A stretch of DNA of 64,000 nucleotides from Aromatoleum anaerobium (GTDB lineage: Bacteria; Pseudomonadota; Gammaproteobacteria; Burkholderiales; Rhodocyclaceae). The position numbers and the translations under genes are program-made. How positions within the stretch are numbered: the first letter of the stretch is position 1; each line of letters begins with the position of its first letter. This document shows, piece after piece, positions 35,381 through 45,223 of the stretch. Location: assembly GCF_012910705.2 (NCBI RefSeq), contig NZ_WTVG02000036.1, forward strand, positions 186,001 to 250,000. The letters are read 5' to 3'. The notes below the pieces were generated by a model that saw only the letters and a list, made by a program, of their open reading frames with translations, made no database searches and was not told where the DNA came from.

Positions 35381-38300
35381 ATGTTCGACCTACAGCAGGC
35401 CCGCGCCGACGGCGCACAAGACACCGCGATTGCCGCCCATCTTGCCGCCAAGCACGGCTTCAACCTCGACCGTGCGCACGCGGACGGCGTAACCGACAGC
35501 GAAATTGCCGAGTTCCTCGCCGCGCGGCCGCTGCCGTCGCGTGCTGCCGCACCGGTACCGCCGAGCACTGATCAACCGATCGCGCCGCAAGAAAAGAGCC
35601 TTGGCCGGCGCGCGCTCGAACGGGTCTCCGACGTGGGGCTCGACCTGTCGAAAGGCGTGGTCGGCGCAGGCGAGGCCGTCATCGGCGTCGCGGATCTGCT
35701 GACCGGCAACGCCGCCGGGGATGCGCTGGCGCACGTCGGCTACGATCCGAAGCGGACGAAGGAAATCCTCAGCTCGGGCTACTCCGACGCGCGCAAGGTT
35801 GAGAACGCCCGTGTGCAGGCCGCTGACGGCTTCGTCGATACGGCTGGTGCGATGATCGAGAACCCGGCTACCGCCGTCGGGGCGATGGTTGAGTCCGCAC
35901 CGTTGATGCTCGGCTCCGCGGCTGCCGTGCGCAGTGCCGCGACGGGGCTGCTTGCCCGCGCCGGCATCGCACCGGGCACCGCTGCTGCGGGGGAGTTTCT
36001 TAAGCGCCCGGAGATCCTGGCCCGGCTGGCAACGGTCGGCAGCGCCACGGAAGGCGCGACCGCGGCCGGATCGATCCAGGAAGGCGCACGACAGGAGGGC
36101 CGGACGTGGTCCGAGGCGGCGCCCTACGCCGTCGCCGGAGGGGTCGGGACCGCTGCGATTGGCCGGCTGGCGGCGAAGGTTCTGCCCGATGCGGACACGG
36201 CTGCCGGCACGATCGGACTCGGCGCGGGCCAGCGCATCACGGCCGCCGACGCCGGCAAGAGGGTGGTCAAAAGCGCGACACAGGAAGGCATCGTCGAGGA
36301 GCTGCCGCAGTCGGCGCAGGAGCAGGTGTTCACGAACCTTGCGACCGACCGACCGTGGACTGAGGGCGTTCCCGAAGCGGCCGCGCAAGGCATGATCGCC
36401 GGGCTCGGCATGGGAGCGGGCGCGACGACCGCGAACGTTGCCACGCAGCTGCGCGCGCCGCTGGAAGACGCCACCACCGGCATGGACTTCACGCCCGAGA
36501 GCATCGAAGCGGCCGCGCGTGCCGCCCTGAACCCGGCCGCCGCGCAGCAAGAAGCCCTCCTTCGGCAGCGCGAGACCGATGCTGCGCAGCGTGGCGACCC
36601 GCTCGACCTCGCCGTCACCCGACTCGAAAACGACGCGGCCCGCGCGCCCGGGCGGCAGGAAGCGGCGCCGATCGATCAAAACACGCTGCTCGACCAGGCA
36701 CGCGCCGCCGCGCCGACGGAGCCGAGCACCGCGCCGATCGAACCGAGCATCGCACCGATCGAACCGAACACCACCACGGTCGACGGCGCCACATCCGCGC
36801 CCGCTGACGGCGCCGCACCCGTCGATATGACCACGGGCCAAACGGACCCGGCGATTCACAGCCCCCTTGATGGCACACCGGATCAAGGGACCGGAACTGA
36901 AAACCGCCCCCTCGACGAGCCGCTCGACGAGCCGCTCGAAGGGCGTACCGAAGTCACCGTCGAGAACCTGCGCGATCAGCTGAAGGCGCATCGCTGGTCC
37001 CCGACCAATGCCATCTTCACCGACCAGGCGCCCGACGCCATCGCAACCTTCCCGCGCAAAACCGGCGCCACGGTCGCACTGCGGATCCTGCAAGGCCGGC
37101 ATCCCGACGCTGACCTCGCTGTCGAGCACCGCCTCACCGGCTGGGCTGTCGTCGATCGCTCCGCAGCACCGCGTGACGCTGACCTCGAGATCGAGCCGGC
37201 ACAGAACGACGTCGAGACCCGCCCCGACGTCCCGCCGGCAACTGTCGGCACGGGCTACGGCTCGGCCAGCACGACACCGGGCGCGCCGCTCGACCAACCG
37301 CCGGCCGATCTGTCGAGCACGATGGCGCCGGCCCTGCGCACCGATCCGCCGACTGTGCCGCAAGAAGCTATCCCGACGGCGCCGGAGCGCACTGCGGTAC
37401 CCGAGAACCTGCCCGCGGCACTTCCCGCGCTCGACCATGGCGCGCTCAACATCCCGGGCCGCACGAACGGCATCAACGCTGAGCTCGACAGCCACAAGCG
37501 CGACCAGGCGAAAGCCGCGAAGGCTCAGGCGAAGGACGACGCCGCGCAACGCAAGGCTGCAAAAGCCGAGGCACAGGCGCTCTTCACCGAGCTGTGGCCA
37601 GCGATGCGTGCGAAGCTCGGGCCGAAGTTCGGCGACAAGGAACTGCGTGCACACCTCGACCAGCTCGTGAAGTGGGAGCCGTCGAAGTTCATCGCGCTGG
37701 CACGGAAGTTCCAGGCCGAGCAGAGCGCTGCGCCGGCTGCCGATCCAGCGCCGGCTGCCGATCCCGCACCCGCTGCGACGCCATCACCCGCACCGGCGCT
37801 GATGGCGAACGGCCAGCCTTTCGCATCCGCGAGGCTCGCGGCGGCGAGCGCGAAGCAGCGCAAGCTGGACATGGTGCCCGTCGAAGTGCCCGGCGGCTGG
37901 GGGCTGGCGCAGCGCGAAACGGCTCCGCCCATCGAGGCGGCACCCGCACCAGTCGCTCCCCCGGCCCCACGCAAGCCAGCAGCGCGCCGGGCCGACGGGC
38001 GTGCCGCAATCCTCACCGCGATCGACCAGGCCCAGCAGCGGACTGGCGACCCGGCGGCAGTCGCCGAGTACCACGACCTGGTGCAGCGCGTGAGCGAGGC
38101 GCGCCGGACCGCGGCCTTGAAGAAGACCCAGCGGGCGAAGGCGCAGGAGCTGACGAGATGGGCGGATAATGCGGAACAGGACCTCGCGAAACTGCGCGAG
38201 CGCATCGGCTACGTCACGTTCAAAAGCGGCACGGCGCGCTATCGTGTGCTCAACACCGGCGCGAACCTCGATGCGTTCGCGAAGAAGGTCCGCGCTACGT

Positions 38301-41300
38301 CCGCGTTCAAGAACCTGGCTCCGCCGGAGACCGTGTATGACCACCGCAAAACCCGACCCGGCAGCACCGACGAGCAGCTCGACACCGGACGAAGCGCGCT
38401 CGCAGACCTTTTCCGACGGCTCGAGCATCACGTATTACCCGAACGGGGACGTGCTGCTGATCGAGGGGCGATCAGCGTACTTGGATCAAACCTCTACGAC
38501 GGCTTCGCCACCGCCGGCGGAAACCGACTCGTCGGTCAAACCGTAGAGTCGCCGGCGGATCTTGCCGCGCTCGCACAGGTTTTCCGCGATCCGAGATACG
38601 AAACTTTCCGCGTTTTCTACACAGACGCCAGCGGGCGCATCATCGGTGAAGCAGGCTATTCGAGCCGGTTGCCCGCTGCGGTCTTCTTGCCGAACATCGC
38701 GCTGGACATTCAGCGCGACGCCGCGGCCTATGGCGCCGCCGGGTATTTCGTGCTGCACAACCACCCGTCTGGCCGCGCCGCCCCGTCATCGGCGGATCTG
38801 GGGCTGACGCGCACGATCGCCGCCGCGGTTCCGGGTTTTCGCGGTCACGTCGTCATCGACCACAACGAATATGCCACGATCGACGCCAACGGCAGCGCGC
38901 AGACGATCGCCGCGCCGGAGCTCAACGGCGTCGATTTCCACGCAAAACCGGAACTGGAACACGCGCTGCTCGGGACGAAGCTGAACGGGCCGCAGGACGT
39001 GGCGACGCTGGGCAAGGCGCTGCAGATCGAAGGCGGACACGCAACGCTCGCGTTCACGCGCCGCGCCGGCGAAGTGCAGCTCATCGTGGATCTGCCGGCC
39101 GCGCTCCTGACCGACACTTCGAAAGTGGGGATTGCGAAGCTCAAAGGGGTCGTGCGGCGTGCCGCTCGCGCGGTCGGTGCTGGGGGCTCGCGATTCATCG
39201 TACTGCCAGCCGACGGCGACGCTCACGCGCTGCGGCATCTGCTGCACCAAGGCATTTTCACTGACGTGGTCCAGGCCGACGGTCTGAGCCTGCGTACTGC
39301 CGGCGTCCCGTTTTCCGGCGACTTTCTCGACCAGAACTTCAAACCCGCCGCGCGCGTTGCCGAAGCGGAGCCATACTCGTACGCGAGCGAGCACGAGCAG
39401 ACCGCCGAAGCGCATGGCGCGCGCCCCGCCTGGGAGCAGGCCCGTGCCGAAGGTCGCACGAAGCTCGGGTATCGGCAGTGGGTGCAGGTCCGCACCCCGG
39501 CATTCATCAACTGGTTCGGAGATTGGCAGCATGACATCGACAACAGCAGCGCAGCAGATCCGGGAATGGCTGATGGCCCAGCCGGACGACCCGAGCAGAC
39601 CACTGCCGCCGCCGGCACCCGCGACGCTGGACCAGGCGCGGACAGTCGAGGAAGTCGACGCGTGGATCGAGTCACGCTCGACCCAGACACCGGAGAGCCG
39701 CGAGTCTTCTTCCACGGGACCGGCGACGACGTAGCGTCGTTCGACTTCAATCACCCACGCCGCAAAGACGCGGGCTGGTTGGGCAGGGGCGCGTACGTCA
39801 GCAGCGACGACTTTATCGCCGAAAGCTACTCGAAGATCAAACAGCCGGGCGACGCCGGGCCGAACATCCTGCCGGTGTTCGTCCGATCGGCGAACGCGTA
39901 CCCGGCCGATCTGGAGCTGAAGCGCAAGCTGTCGCGTGTCTCGCAGGCGACGGTCGATGAAGCCACGCGCCGCATGCGTGCCGCCGGCTACGACGCGTCC
40001 GCGCTGGTGTTCGACGACGGCACGGTCGAGCTCGTGACTTTCGATCCGGCGTCGATCAAGAGCGCGATCGGCAACACCGGCGCCTTCGACCCGCTCGACG
40101 CGGACATCGTGCGCGAGGACGCGCCGGCCTACCGCACCCGGCAGACCCAGTCGCCGGCGTTCAAGCGCTGGTTCGGCGACAGCAAAGCCGTCGATGCCGA
40201 CGGCGCGCCGCTCGTCGTCTATCACGGCACCGCAGCCGACCTGACGTTCTTCGACCCGCTCGCGCTCGGAGCGAACACCAAAGCGGGCTCGGCGCGCCGG
40301 GCGTTCTTCTTCGCTGCCAGCCCGAAAGTCGCGTCCGGCTACGCGATGCTGTCCGAGTCGCGCCCGTCGCTGGGCGTGGCGGTCCTGAAGAACGCAGCCA
40401 AGAGCGACGTGCTGCCGGAGAACCTGCGCCGGCTCATCACGCAGAAGCTCGCGGCGCCGACCGAAGCCGAGCAGGCCGAAGCTGCCGAATGGTCCGGCTA
40501 CACCGGCGACGCGCTGGCCGATCCGGTCAAAGGTGCGAATGTCCTGCCGCTGTACCTGTCGCTGCAGAATCCGCTGGTGGTCGATTACCGCGGCGACGAG
40601 TACCGCGAGCAGAGCTTCGGCGCCGTGGTCGCGAAGGCGAAAGCGGCCGGCCATGACGGCGTGATCTTCCGTAACGCCGAGGATTCGATGCACAAGGACT
40701 ATGCCGAGATCAGTGACATCTTCGCCGTGTTCAAGCCAGAGCAGATCAAGAGCGCGACCGGCAATTCCGGTGCGTTCGACCCGGTCGAGCGGGATATCGT
40801 GCGCGAAGACGCCGGCGACTACGGCAGCCAGAACGAGAAGCGCCCCGACCGGTCAGAGGCCGAACCCGCATGGCGTACGGGCTCGAAGGTGGCGGGTCAG
40901 GGCGCAGAGCCGAATGTGCCACGGGTCGGGCAGCAGGGGCAGCCTTACAACCCCGCGCGTCCGGCGCTGCCCGAGGAGACGCTCGCCCGTCGCACTCAAC
41001 GCCGCTGGCAGGACAAGCTCGGCCGCTTCAGCGTCGTCCAGAATTGGCTGAAGGCGCAGGGCGTGACGCTCTCCGAACAAGCCGACGTGTTCCGCGCCGA
41101 AGAACGCATGCACGGCCGGACCGCGACGCAGATCGAGGACTTCCGCACCCTTCGCGTGCAACCGCTCATCCAGGCCATTCGCAAGGCCGGTTTCACGATG
41201 GCGGACGTCGCCGACTTTCTCCACGCGCAGCACGCCGAGGAGCGCAATGCGCAGATCGCGAAGCTCAACAGCGAGATGCCCGACGGCGGCAGCGGCATGA

Positions 41301-43759
41301 CGACCGCCGAGGCGCAGGCGAAGCTCGCGCAGTACCGCCAGCGGCCGGAGCTCGTACGCCTGGCCAATGAGCTGCGGGCGGTCACCGACGACTCGCGCCG
41401 CCTGCTGCTCGACGCCGGCATCCTCACGCAGGAGATGTCTGACGCCTGGACCGCGGCCTACCAGCACTACATACCGCTGAAAGGCGGCCCCGAGGAGGAT
41501 GCAGCGAACCAGGGCACCGGCCGAGGCCTGACCGTGAAGCAGAAGGTCAAGCGCGCGCTGGGCCACGGAGCGCGCGACGAATGGATCATCGAGAACATCC
41601 TGCGCGACCACGAGCGAGCGATTCTGCAGGTCGAGAAAAACCGCGTCGGGCAGCACCTGCTGCAGCTCGCGATCGAGGCCGCGAACGAAGACCTGATCAC
41701 CATCGGCCAGCCGGTCCGGCGCAAGGTGCTGCGCGATGCGAAGGCCTATGCGGTGAGCTACCGCGGCGCCACCGTCGAGACGTTCCACAACCTCGCCGAT
41801 GCACAGCGCTACGTCGGGCAGGAGGCGCTGAAGCGGGGCCGCAGCGCGAAGGATTTCAACATCGCCACGAGCCACGACCTGGACGTCGTGATGATGCCCA
41901 GCCCCGTGCTCGACCCGAGCGAGACGCAGGTATTTGTCGCTGGCCACGCGGTGCGCGTGCAGTTCAAGGATGAGCTGCTCGCCCGCGCCTGGAACGCGCA
42001 GGGCGCCGAGCATATGAACATGATTTTCCGCGGCGCGCGGATGATCAACACCTGGTTGTCGAAGGCTTATACGGCCTGGAACATCGAATTTCTGTCGACG
42101 AACATCATCCGCGACTTCACGACGGGCGTGATCAACCTGACCGGCGAAGAAGGCGCGGTGTTCACCGCGCGCACCATCGCGAACTACCCGAAGGCGATGG
42201 GCGAGCTGTTGCGCTACGCCTTCACCGGCAACGCGTCGAACTGGATCCGCCAGTACCGCGCCGATGGCGGATCGACCGGCGCCGCGTACCTCTCCGACCT
42301 CGAGCGCGTCGGGCGCGACGTTCAGGCAGCCTACGACGAATACGCCGGCCTCGTCGAGACGGCGCGCCACGGCGGACCGCTGCGGGCCGCGCGCGTGGCC
42401 GGCCGCAAGACCGTCGGCGCTTTCATCGGCTGGGTCGAGAAGCTCAACCAGGCCGGCGAGAACAGCATGCGCCTGGCCGCGTACCGCACTGCCGTCGAGA
42501 TGGGTCATACGCGGGCGCAGGCTGCCGCGCTGGCGAAGAACAGCACGGTGAACTTCAACCGTACGGGAGAGCTGGGGCCGATGCTGGGCGCGATGTATCT
42601 GTTCTTCAACCCGGCGGTGCAGGGCTCGGCATCGATCGCGCATGCGCTGTTCAAGGGCAAGCACAAGCATCAGGCGCAGGCGCTGACCGCCGGGTTGGTC
42701 GGACTCGGCTACCTGATGGCCATGACCCGAGGCGGCGGCGACGAGGACGAATACGAGAAGCTCGGCGAATTCACCAAGGAGCGCCACGCCACGATCTGGA
42801 CGGGCACGGGCTGGGCGAAAATTCCGATCGCGTACGGCTACGGCTTTGCCTTCACGCTCGGCCGCAAGCTGCACGAGCTGCAGGCTGGCGAAGATCCGGC
42901 GAAAATCGCGCTGCACCTCGCCTCGAACTTCGTTTCCGAGTTCAGCGTGTGGGGCGCCGCGGCGGATGCGGACGGCGACGAGAAGAACGTGCTCTTCCTG
43001 CTGCCGACCGTCGCGCAGATCATCGCTTCGCCGATCGCCAACCGCACCGGTTTGGGTGCGCCGATCTATCCGGAAAGCAAGTTCGACGAGAGCCGCCCGG
43101 ACAACCTCAAGCTGTGGCGCGCGACGGTCGGCACGGTCTGGCACCGCAGCGCCGAGACGCTGAACGCGATCACGGGCGGCAGCGCAGTCGAAAAGGGCTG
43201 GCTCGACGTGAGCCCCGAGACCATGCGCTACCTGTGGGGCACGGCAACCGGCGGCACCGGGCGGTTCTTCGTCGATAGCGCGGCCCTGGTGAAGAACACC
43301 GTTGCCGACGGGCTCCCGCTCGCCGACGTCGAGAGCCGCGAAATCCCGATCGTGCGCAAGTTCTGGCAGCCGGCCGGCGACATCCGCGGCACCCGGGCGC
43401 GGTTCTGGAAGTACGCCGAGGAAGCGACGGACGCGGCGGACGCCTTCCACCGCGCCGCGAAGGTCGAGGACCACGCCCAGCGGCGCAGTCTGCAGTCGAA
43501 GATCCAGCACGAACAGGCCGAGCTGCTCGGGCTCGGCAAGGCTGTCGACAGTTACCGCGAAGCCATCGCCGCCAAGCGCGATGCGATCGACGCGGTCCGG
43601 GCCGACGAGTCGAAAAGCCTGGCGTACCGGCGCGGGCAGATTCGTTCGATGGAAGCCGAGGAAGCGAAGATATATGACGACTTTGTCGCACGGTTCAAGC
43701 AGCAGGATGCGAAGCGCCAGCAACGGCTCGCCGCGCCGCAACCGGCTGCCGCGCGCTGA
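35381..43759 (+). CDS. Giant phage polyvalent protein with JAB and two ART-like domains
   Basis: Protein of 2792 residues. Order: two short helical repeats (1-45); Gly/Ala-rich hydrophobic region (about 80-360); Pro/Asp-rich linker (about 430-800); RadC-like JAB domain (about 1035-1180, LHNHPSG near 1126); HYE-type ADP-ribosyltransferase-like domain 1 (about 1435-1580; FFHGTGDD, GAYVSSDDFIAESY, ELVTFDPASIKSAIGN); domain 2 (about 1600-1810; VYHGTAAD, QIKSATGN); and a long C-terminal region (about 1870-2790) like LPD38 of phage polyvalent proteins, with a hydrophobic segment near 2435-2455. Such proteins are thought to enter the host with DNA. The two linkers have better codon use in another frame. 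Confidence 0.85.
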   Translation: MFDLQQARADGAQDTAIAAHLAAKHGFNLDRAHADGVTDSEIAEFLAARPLPSRAAAPVPPSTDQPIAPQEKSLGRRALERVSDVGLDLSKGVVGAGEAVIGVADLLTGNAAGDALAHVGYDPKRTKEILSSGYSDARKVENARVQAADGFVDTAGAMIENPATAVGAMVESAPLMLGSAAAVRSAATGLLARAGIAPGTAAAGEFLKRPEILARLATVGSATEGATAAGSIQEGARQEGRTWSEAAPYAVAGGVGTAAIGRLAAKVLPDADTAAGTIGLGAGQRITAADAGKRVVKSATQEGIVEELPQSAQEQVFTNLATDRPWTEGVPEAAAQGMIAGLGMGAGATTANVATQLRAPLEDATTGMDFTPESIEAAARAALNPAAAQQEALLRQRETDAAQRGDPLDLAVTRLENDAARAPGRQEAAPIDQNTLLDQARAAAPTEPSTAPIEPSIAPIEPNTTTVDGATSAPADGAAPVDMTTGQTDPAIHSPLDGTPDQGTGTENRPLDEPLDEPLEGRTEVTVENLRDQLKAHRWSPTNAIFTDQAPDAIATFPRKTGATVALRILQGRHPDADLAVEHRLTGWAVVDRSAAPRDADLEIEPAQNDVETRPDVPPATVGTGYGSASTTPGAPLDQPPADLSSTMAPALRTDPPTVPQEAIPTAPERTAVPENLPAALPALDHGALNIPGRTNGINAELDSHKRDQAKAAKAQAKDDAAQRKAAKAEAQALFTELWPAMRAKLGPKFGDKELRAHLDQLVKWEPSKFIALARKFQAEQSAAPAADPAPAADPAPAATPSPAPALMANGQPFASARLAAASAKQRKLDMVPVEVPGGWGLAQRETAPPIEAAPAPVAPPAPRKPAARRADGRAAILTAIDQAQQRTGDPAAVAEYHDLVQRVSEARRTAALKKTQRAKAQELTRWADNAEQDLAKLRERIGYVTFKSGTARYRVLNTGANLDAFAKKVRATSAFKNLAPPETVYDHRKTRPGSTDEQLDTGRSALADLFRRLEHHVLPERGRAADRGAISVLGSNLYDGFATAGGNRLVGQTVESPADLAALAQVFRDPRYETFRVFYTDASGRIIGEAGYSSRLPAAVFLPNIALDIQRDAAAYGAAGYFVLHNHPSGRAAPSSADLGLTRTIAAAVPGFRGHVVIDHNEYATIDANGSAQTIAAPELNGVDFHAKPELEHALLGTKLNGPQDVATLGKALQIEGGHATLAFTRRAGEVQLIVDLPAALLTDTSKVGIAKLKGVVRRAARAVGAGGSRFIVLPADGDAHALRHLLHQGIFTDVVQADGLSLRTAGVPFSGDFLDQNFKPAARVAEAEPYSYASEHEQTAEAHGARPAWEQARAEGRTKLGYRQWVQVRTPAFINWFGDWQHDIDNSSAADPGMADGPAGRPEQTTAAAGTRDAGPGADSRGSRRVDRVTLDPDTGEPRVFFHGTGDDVASFDFNHPRRKDAGWLGRGAYVSSDDFIAESYSKIKQPGDAGPNILPVFVRSANAYPADLELKRKLSRVSQATVDEATRRMRAAGYDASALVFDDGTVELVTFDPASIKSAIGNTGAFDPLDADIVREDAPAYRTRQTQSPAFKRWFGDSKAVDADGAPLVVYHGTAADLTFFDPLALGANTKAGSARRAFFFAASPKVASGYAMLSESRPSLGVAVLKNAAKSDVLPENLRRLITQKLAAPTEAEQAEAAEWSGYTGDALADPVKGANVLPLYLSLQNPLVVDYRGDEYREQSFGAVVAKAKAAGHDGVIFRNAEDSMHKDYAEISDIFAVFKPEQIKSATGNSGAFDPVERDIVREDAGDYGSQNEKRPDRSEAEPAWRTGSKVAGQGAEPNVPRVGQQGQPYNPARPALPEETLARRTQRRWQDKLGRFSVVQNWLKAQGVTLSEQADVFRAEERMHGRTATQIEDFRTLRVQPLIQAIRKAGFTMADVADFLHAQHAEERNAQIAKLNSEMPDGGSGMTTAEAQAKLAQYRQRPELVRLANELRAVTDDSRRLLLDAGILTQEMSDAWTAAYQHYIPLKGGPEEDAANQGTGRGLTVKQKVKRALGHGARDEWIIENILRDHERAILQVEKNRVGQHLLQLAIEAANEDLITIGQPVRRKVLRDAKAYAVSYRGATVETFHNLADAQRYVGQEALKRGRSAKDFNIATSHDLDVVMMPSPVLDPSETQVFVAGHAVRVQFKDELLARAWNAQGAEHMNMIFRGARMINTWLSKAYTAWNIEFLSTNIIRDFTTGVINLTGEEGAVFTARTIANYPKAMGELLRYAFTGNASNWIRQYRADGGSTGAAYLSDLERVGRDVQAAYDEYAGLVETARHGGPLRAARVAGRKTVGAFIGWVEKLNQAGENSMRLAAYRTAVEMGHTRAQAAALAKNSTVNFNRTGELGPMLGAMYLFFNPAVQGSASIAHALFKGKHKHQAQALTAGLVGLGYLMAMTRGGGDEDEYEKLGEFTKERHATIWTGTGWAKIPIAYGYGFAFTLGRKLHELQAGEDPAKIALHLASNFVSEFSVWGAAADADGDEKNVLFLLPTVAQIIASPIANRTGLGAPIYPESKFDESRPDNLKLWRATVGTVWHRSAETLNAITGGSAVEKGWLDVSPETMRYLWGTATGGTGRFFVDSAALVKNTVADGLPLADVESREIPIVRKFWQPAGDIRGTRARFWKYAEEATDAADAFHRAAKVEDHAQRRSLQSKIQHEQAELLGLGKAVDSYREAIAAKRDAIDAVRADESKSLAYRRGQIRSMEAEEAKIYDDFVARFKQQDAKRQQRLAAPQPAAAR
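38337..38546 (+). CDS. Possible nested gene A within the giant gene (+1 frame)
   Basis: A 69-codon frame from an ATG with GGAG seven bases upstream. The product has a plausible core (SDGSSITYYPNGDVLLIEG) between Ser/Pro/Thr-rich ends. Between about 38337 and 38480 third-codon-position GC is higher in this frame (about three quarters by my count) than in the giant gene's frame (about 60 percent), and the giant protein there is a featureless Arg/Gly linker. It may be a real overlapping gene or an old gene captured by fusion. Confidence 0.35.
   Translation: MTTAKPDPAAPTSSSTPDEARSQTFSDGSSITYYPNGDVLLIEGRSAYLDQTSTTASPPPAETDSSVKP
39531..39734 (+). CDS. Possible nested gene B within the giant gene (+1 frame)
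   Basis: A 67-codon frame from an ATG with GGAG nine bases upstream. The product contains AAQQIREWLMAQPDDPSRPL and TLDQARTVEEVDAWIESR, a normal-looking helical protein. In the giant frame the same bases give a Gly/Ala/Arg linker inserted between FGDWQHD and VTLDPDTGEPRV, two motifs that normally lie close together in polyvalent proteins. Third-position GC is about 80 percent in this frame against about 60 in the other (counted by eye). Confidence 0.35.
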   Translation: MTSTTAAQQIREWLMAQPDDPSRPLPPPAPATLDQARTVEEVDAWIESRSTQTPESRESSSTGPATT

Positions 43760-43761
43760 CC

Positions 43762-44130
43762 ATGAAGGCGGAGACCGCCGCCGAGCTGCGCAGCCGTCGC
43801 ACTGACCAGTACCGCCGGCAAGTCGAGATCGCGGCACTGGCGGTGCTGGTCGCGCATGAAGGGGAGTGGGTCGGCGCCCTCGCTGCGGCCGAGGCGCTGC
43901 GGGTGAAGTGGCGCCCGCTCGCTTTTGCGTTCCGCCGCATGGCCGCGCGCGGCATCGTGCAGGAGCAGATCGTCACGTACCGCGGCACCGCACGCACGAA
44001 GGAGGAGACGCGGCGCTACCGCTTCGGCGAGGGGTCGAACGGCAACCCGCTGCTGCCGGCCGTGCATACGCCGCCGCGAGGCGTGGCGCGACGGGTGAGC
44101 GGCCGGTTCTCGATCGGCGAGCGCGATTGA
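43762..44130 (+). CDS. Hypothetical protein, winged-helix-like
   Basis: Protein of 122 residues. The pattern AALAVLVAHEGEWVGALAAA, WRPLAFAFRRMAARGIVQEQIV and TRRYRF suggests a winged helix, but no family is recognised. It starts two bases after the giant gene's stop, so translation is probably coupled. It ends just before the intron. Confidence 0.55.
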   Translation: MKAETAAELRSRRTDQYRRQVEIAALAVLVAHEGEWVGALAAAEALRVKWRPLAFAFRRMAARGIVQEQIVTYRGTARTKEETRRYRFGEGSNGNPLLPAVHTPPRGVARRVSGRFSIGERD

Positions 44131-44198
44131 CGCGGCGTGCGCTGGCTGAAGGAACGAACCGTCTATTCCGGAAGCCGGCACAATCTATCCTTGGACGA

Positions 44199-44287
44199 TC
44201 GGGATAGGGGCGGCCAGAGTACCTGACCGTTCCCCTCCCACACCACCCGGCATGCGGGTCCGCACCGGGCGGTTCGAGCAGTTGAGG
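44199..44287 (-). ncRNA. Intron 3' part with domain V/VI
   Basis: Downstream of the RT stop the minus strand reads AACCGCCCGGTGCGG then CCCGCATGCCGGG, which folds as a domain V-like hairpin, followed by a second GC-rich hairpin and CCCCTATCCC at the end. This is the catalytic RNA core and branch-point region of the intron. Confidence 0.7.
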
Positions 44288-45223
44288 TCATGAGAGCCGG
44301 GGTACGCCGAGCCGGTCGAAGTAGGCAATCGGCATCACACGATTGAGCGCGAGGCGGCTGTTATGCCACCATCGGCGACTGTTTGCGGCGATCCGCTGAG
44401 CGTCCGTCTTCGAGGCGCCCAGCGCCAACAACTCCCGATACATCGTTGTCCCCCGACGCCAGTGCTTGAGCTGCAGCGCACGCAGCCGATGACGTAACCA
44501 CTCGTCGAGTTCGCGGAACACCTTGGGCGTCTGCGCAAGCTGGAAGTATGTCTTCCAGCCCGGCATGTAAGTCCGCAGTCGTTCGGCGACCTCCGGCAGG
44601 CTGCGCCCGCCCGAGCGTCGCGTCATTTCTCGGATGCGTTGCTTGAAGGTTTCCAAAGCCTTTCTTGCGACGGCGCATTTGATTCGATCACCCGCACTGC
44701 GCCACAGCTCGTAGCCCAGAAACTTGCGACCGGTCGCCTGCGCGACCGCCGTCTTGGCTTCGTTGACCTTCAAGTGGAGCCGACGTAGTCCATCAAGCAC
44801 CCGCTCGCCCGCGCGGCGACTGCGCACATACACGTTGCAGTCGTCGGCATAGCGCACGAACCGATGGCCACGCTTTTCCAGTTCCCGATCCACCTCGTCG
44901 AGCAGCACGTTGGCCAGCAACGGCGATAGCGGACCGCCTTGCGGCGTGCCCTCATACCGCTGCGTAACCACCCCGCCATCCATGATGCCGGCCACGAGGT
45001 AGCGACGGATCAGCCGCAGCACGGCGCGGTCCGAGACTCGCCTCGATAGCCGATCCATCAGGATGTCGTGATTGACCCGGTCGAAAAATTTCTCCAGATC
45101 CACATCGACCACCATCCGGTAGCCGTCCTGCACATAGCGCTGTGCCATTAACGTGAAAGAGCCCACATCCGAGACGAGCGCGCGCCTGACCGCTGAAGGT
45201 CATGGGGTGGAAGGGCGGGTGAA

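Noticed and set aside
40853..43837. 994-codon minus-strand ORF opposite the giant polyvalent gene
   Set aside because: Antisense shadow; the plus-strand frame has clear domains, while the antisense product is Arg/Val/Leu-rich without motifs.
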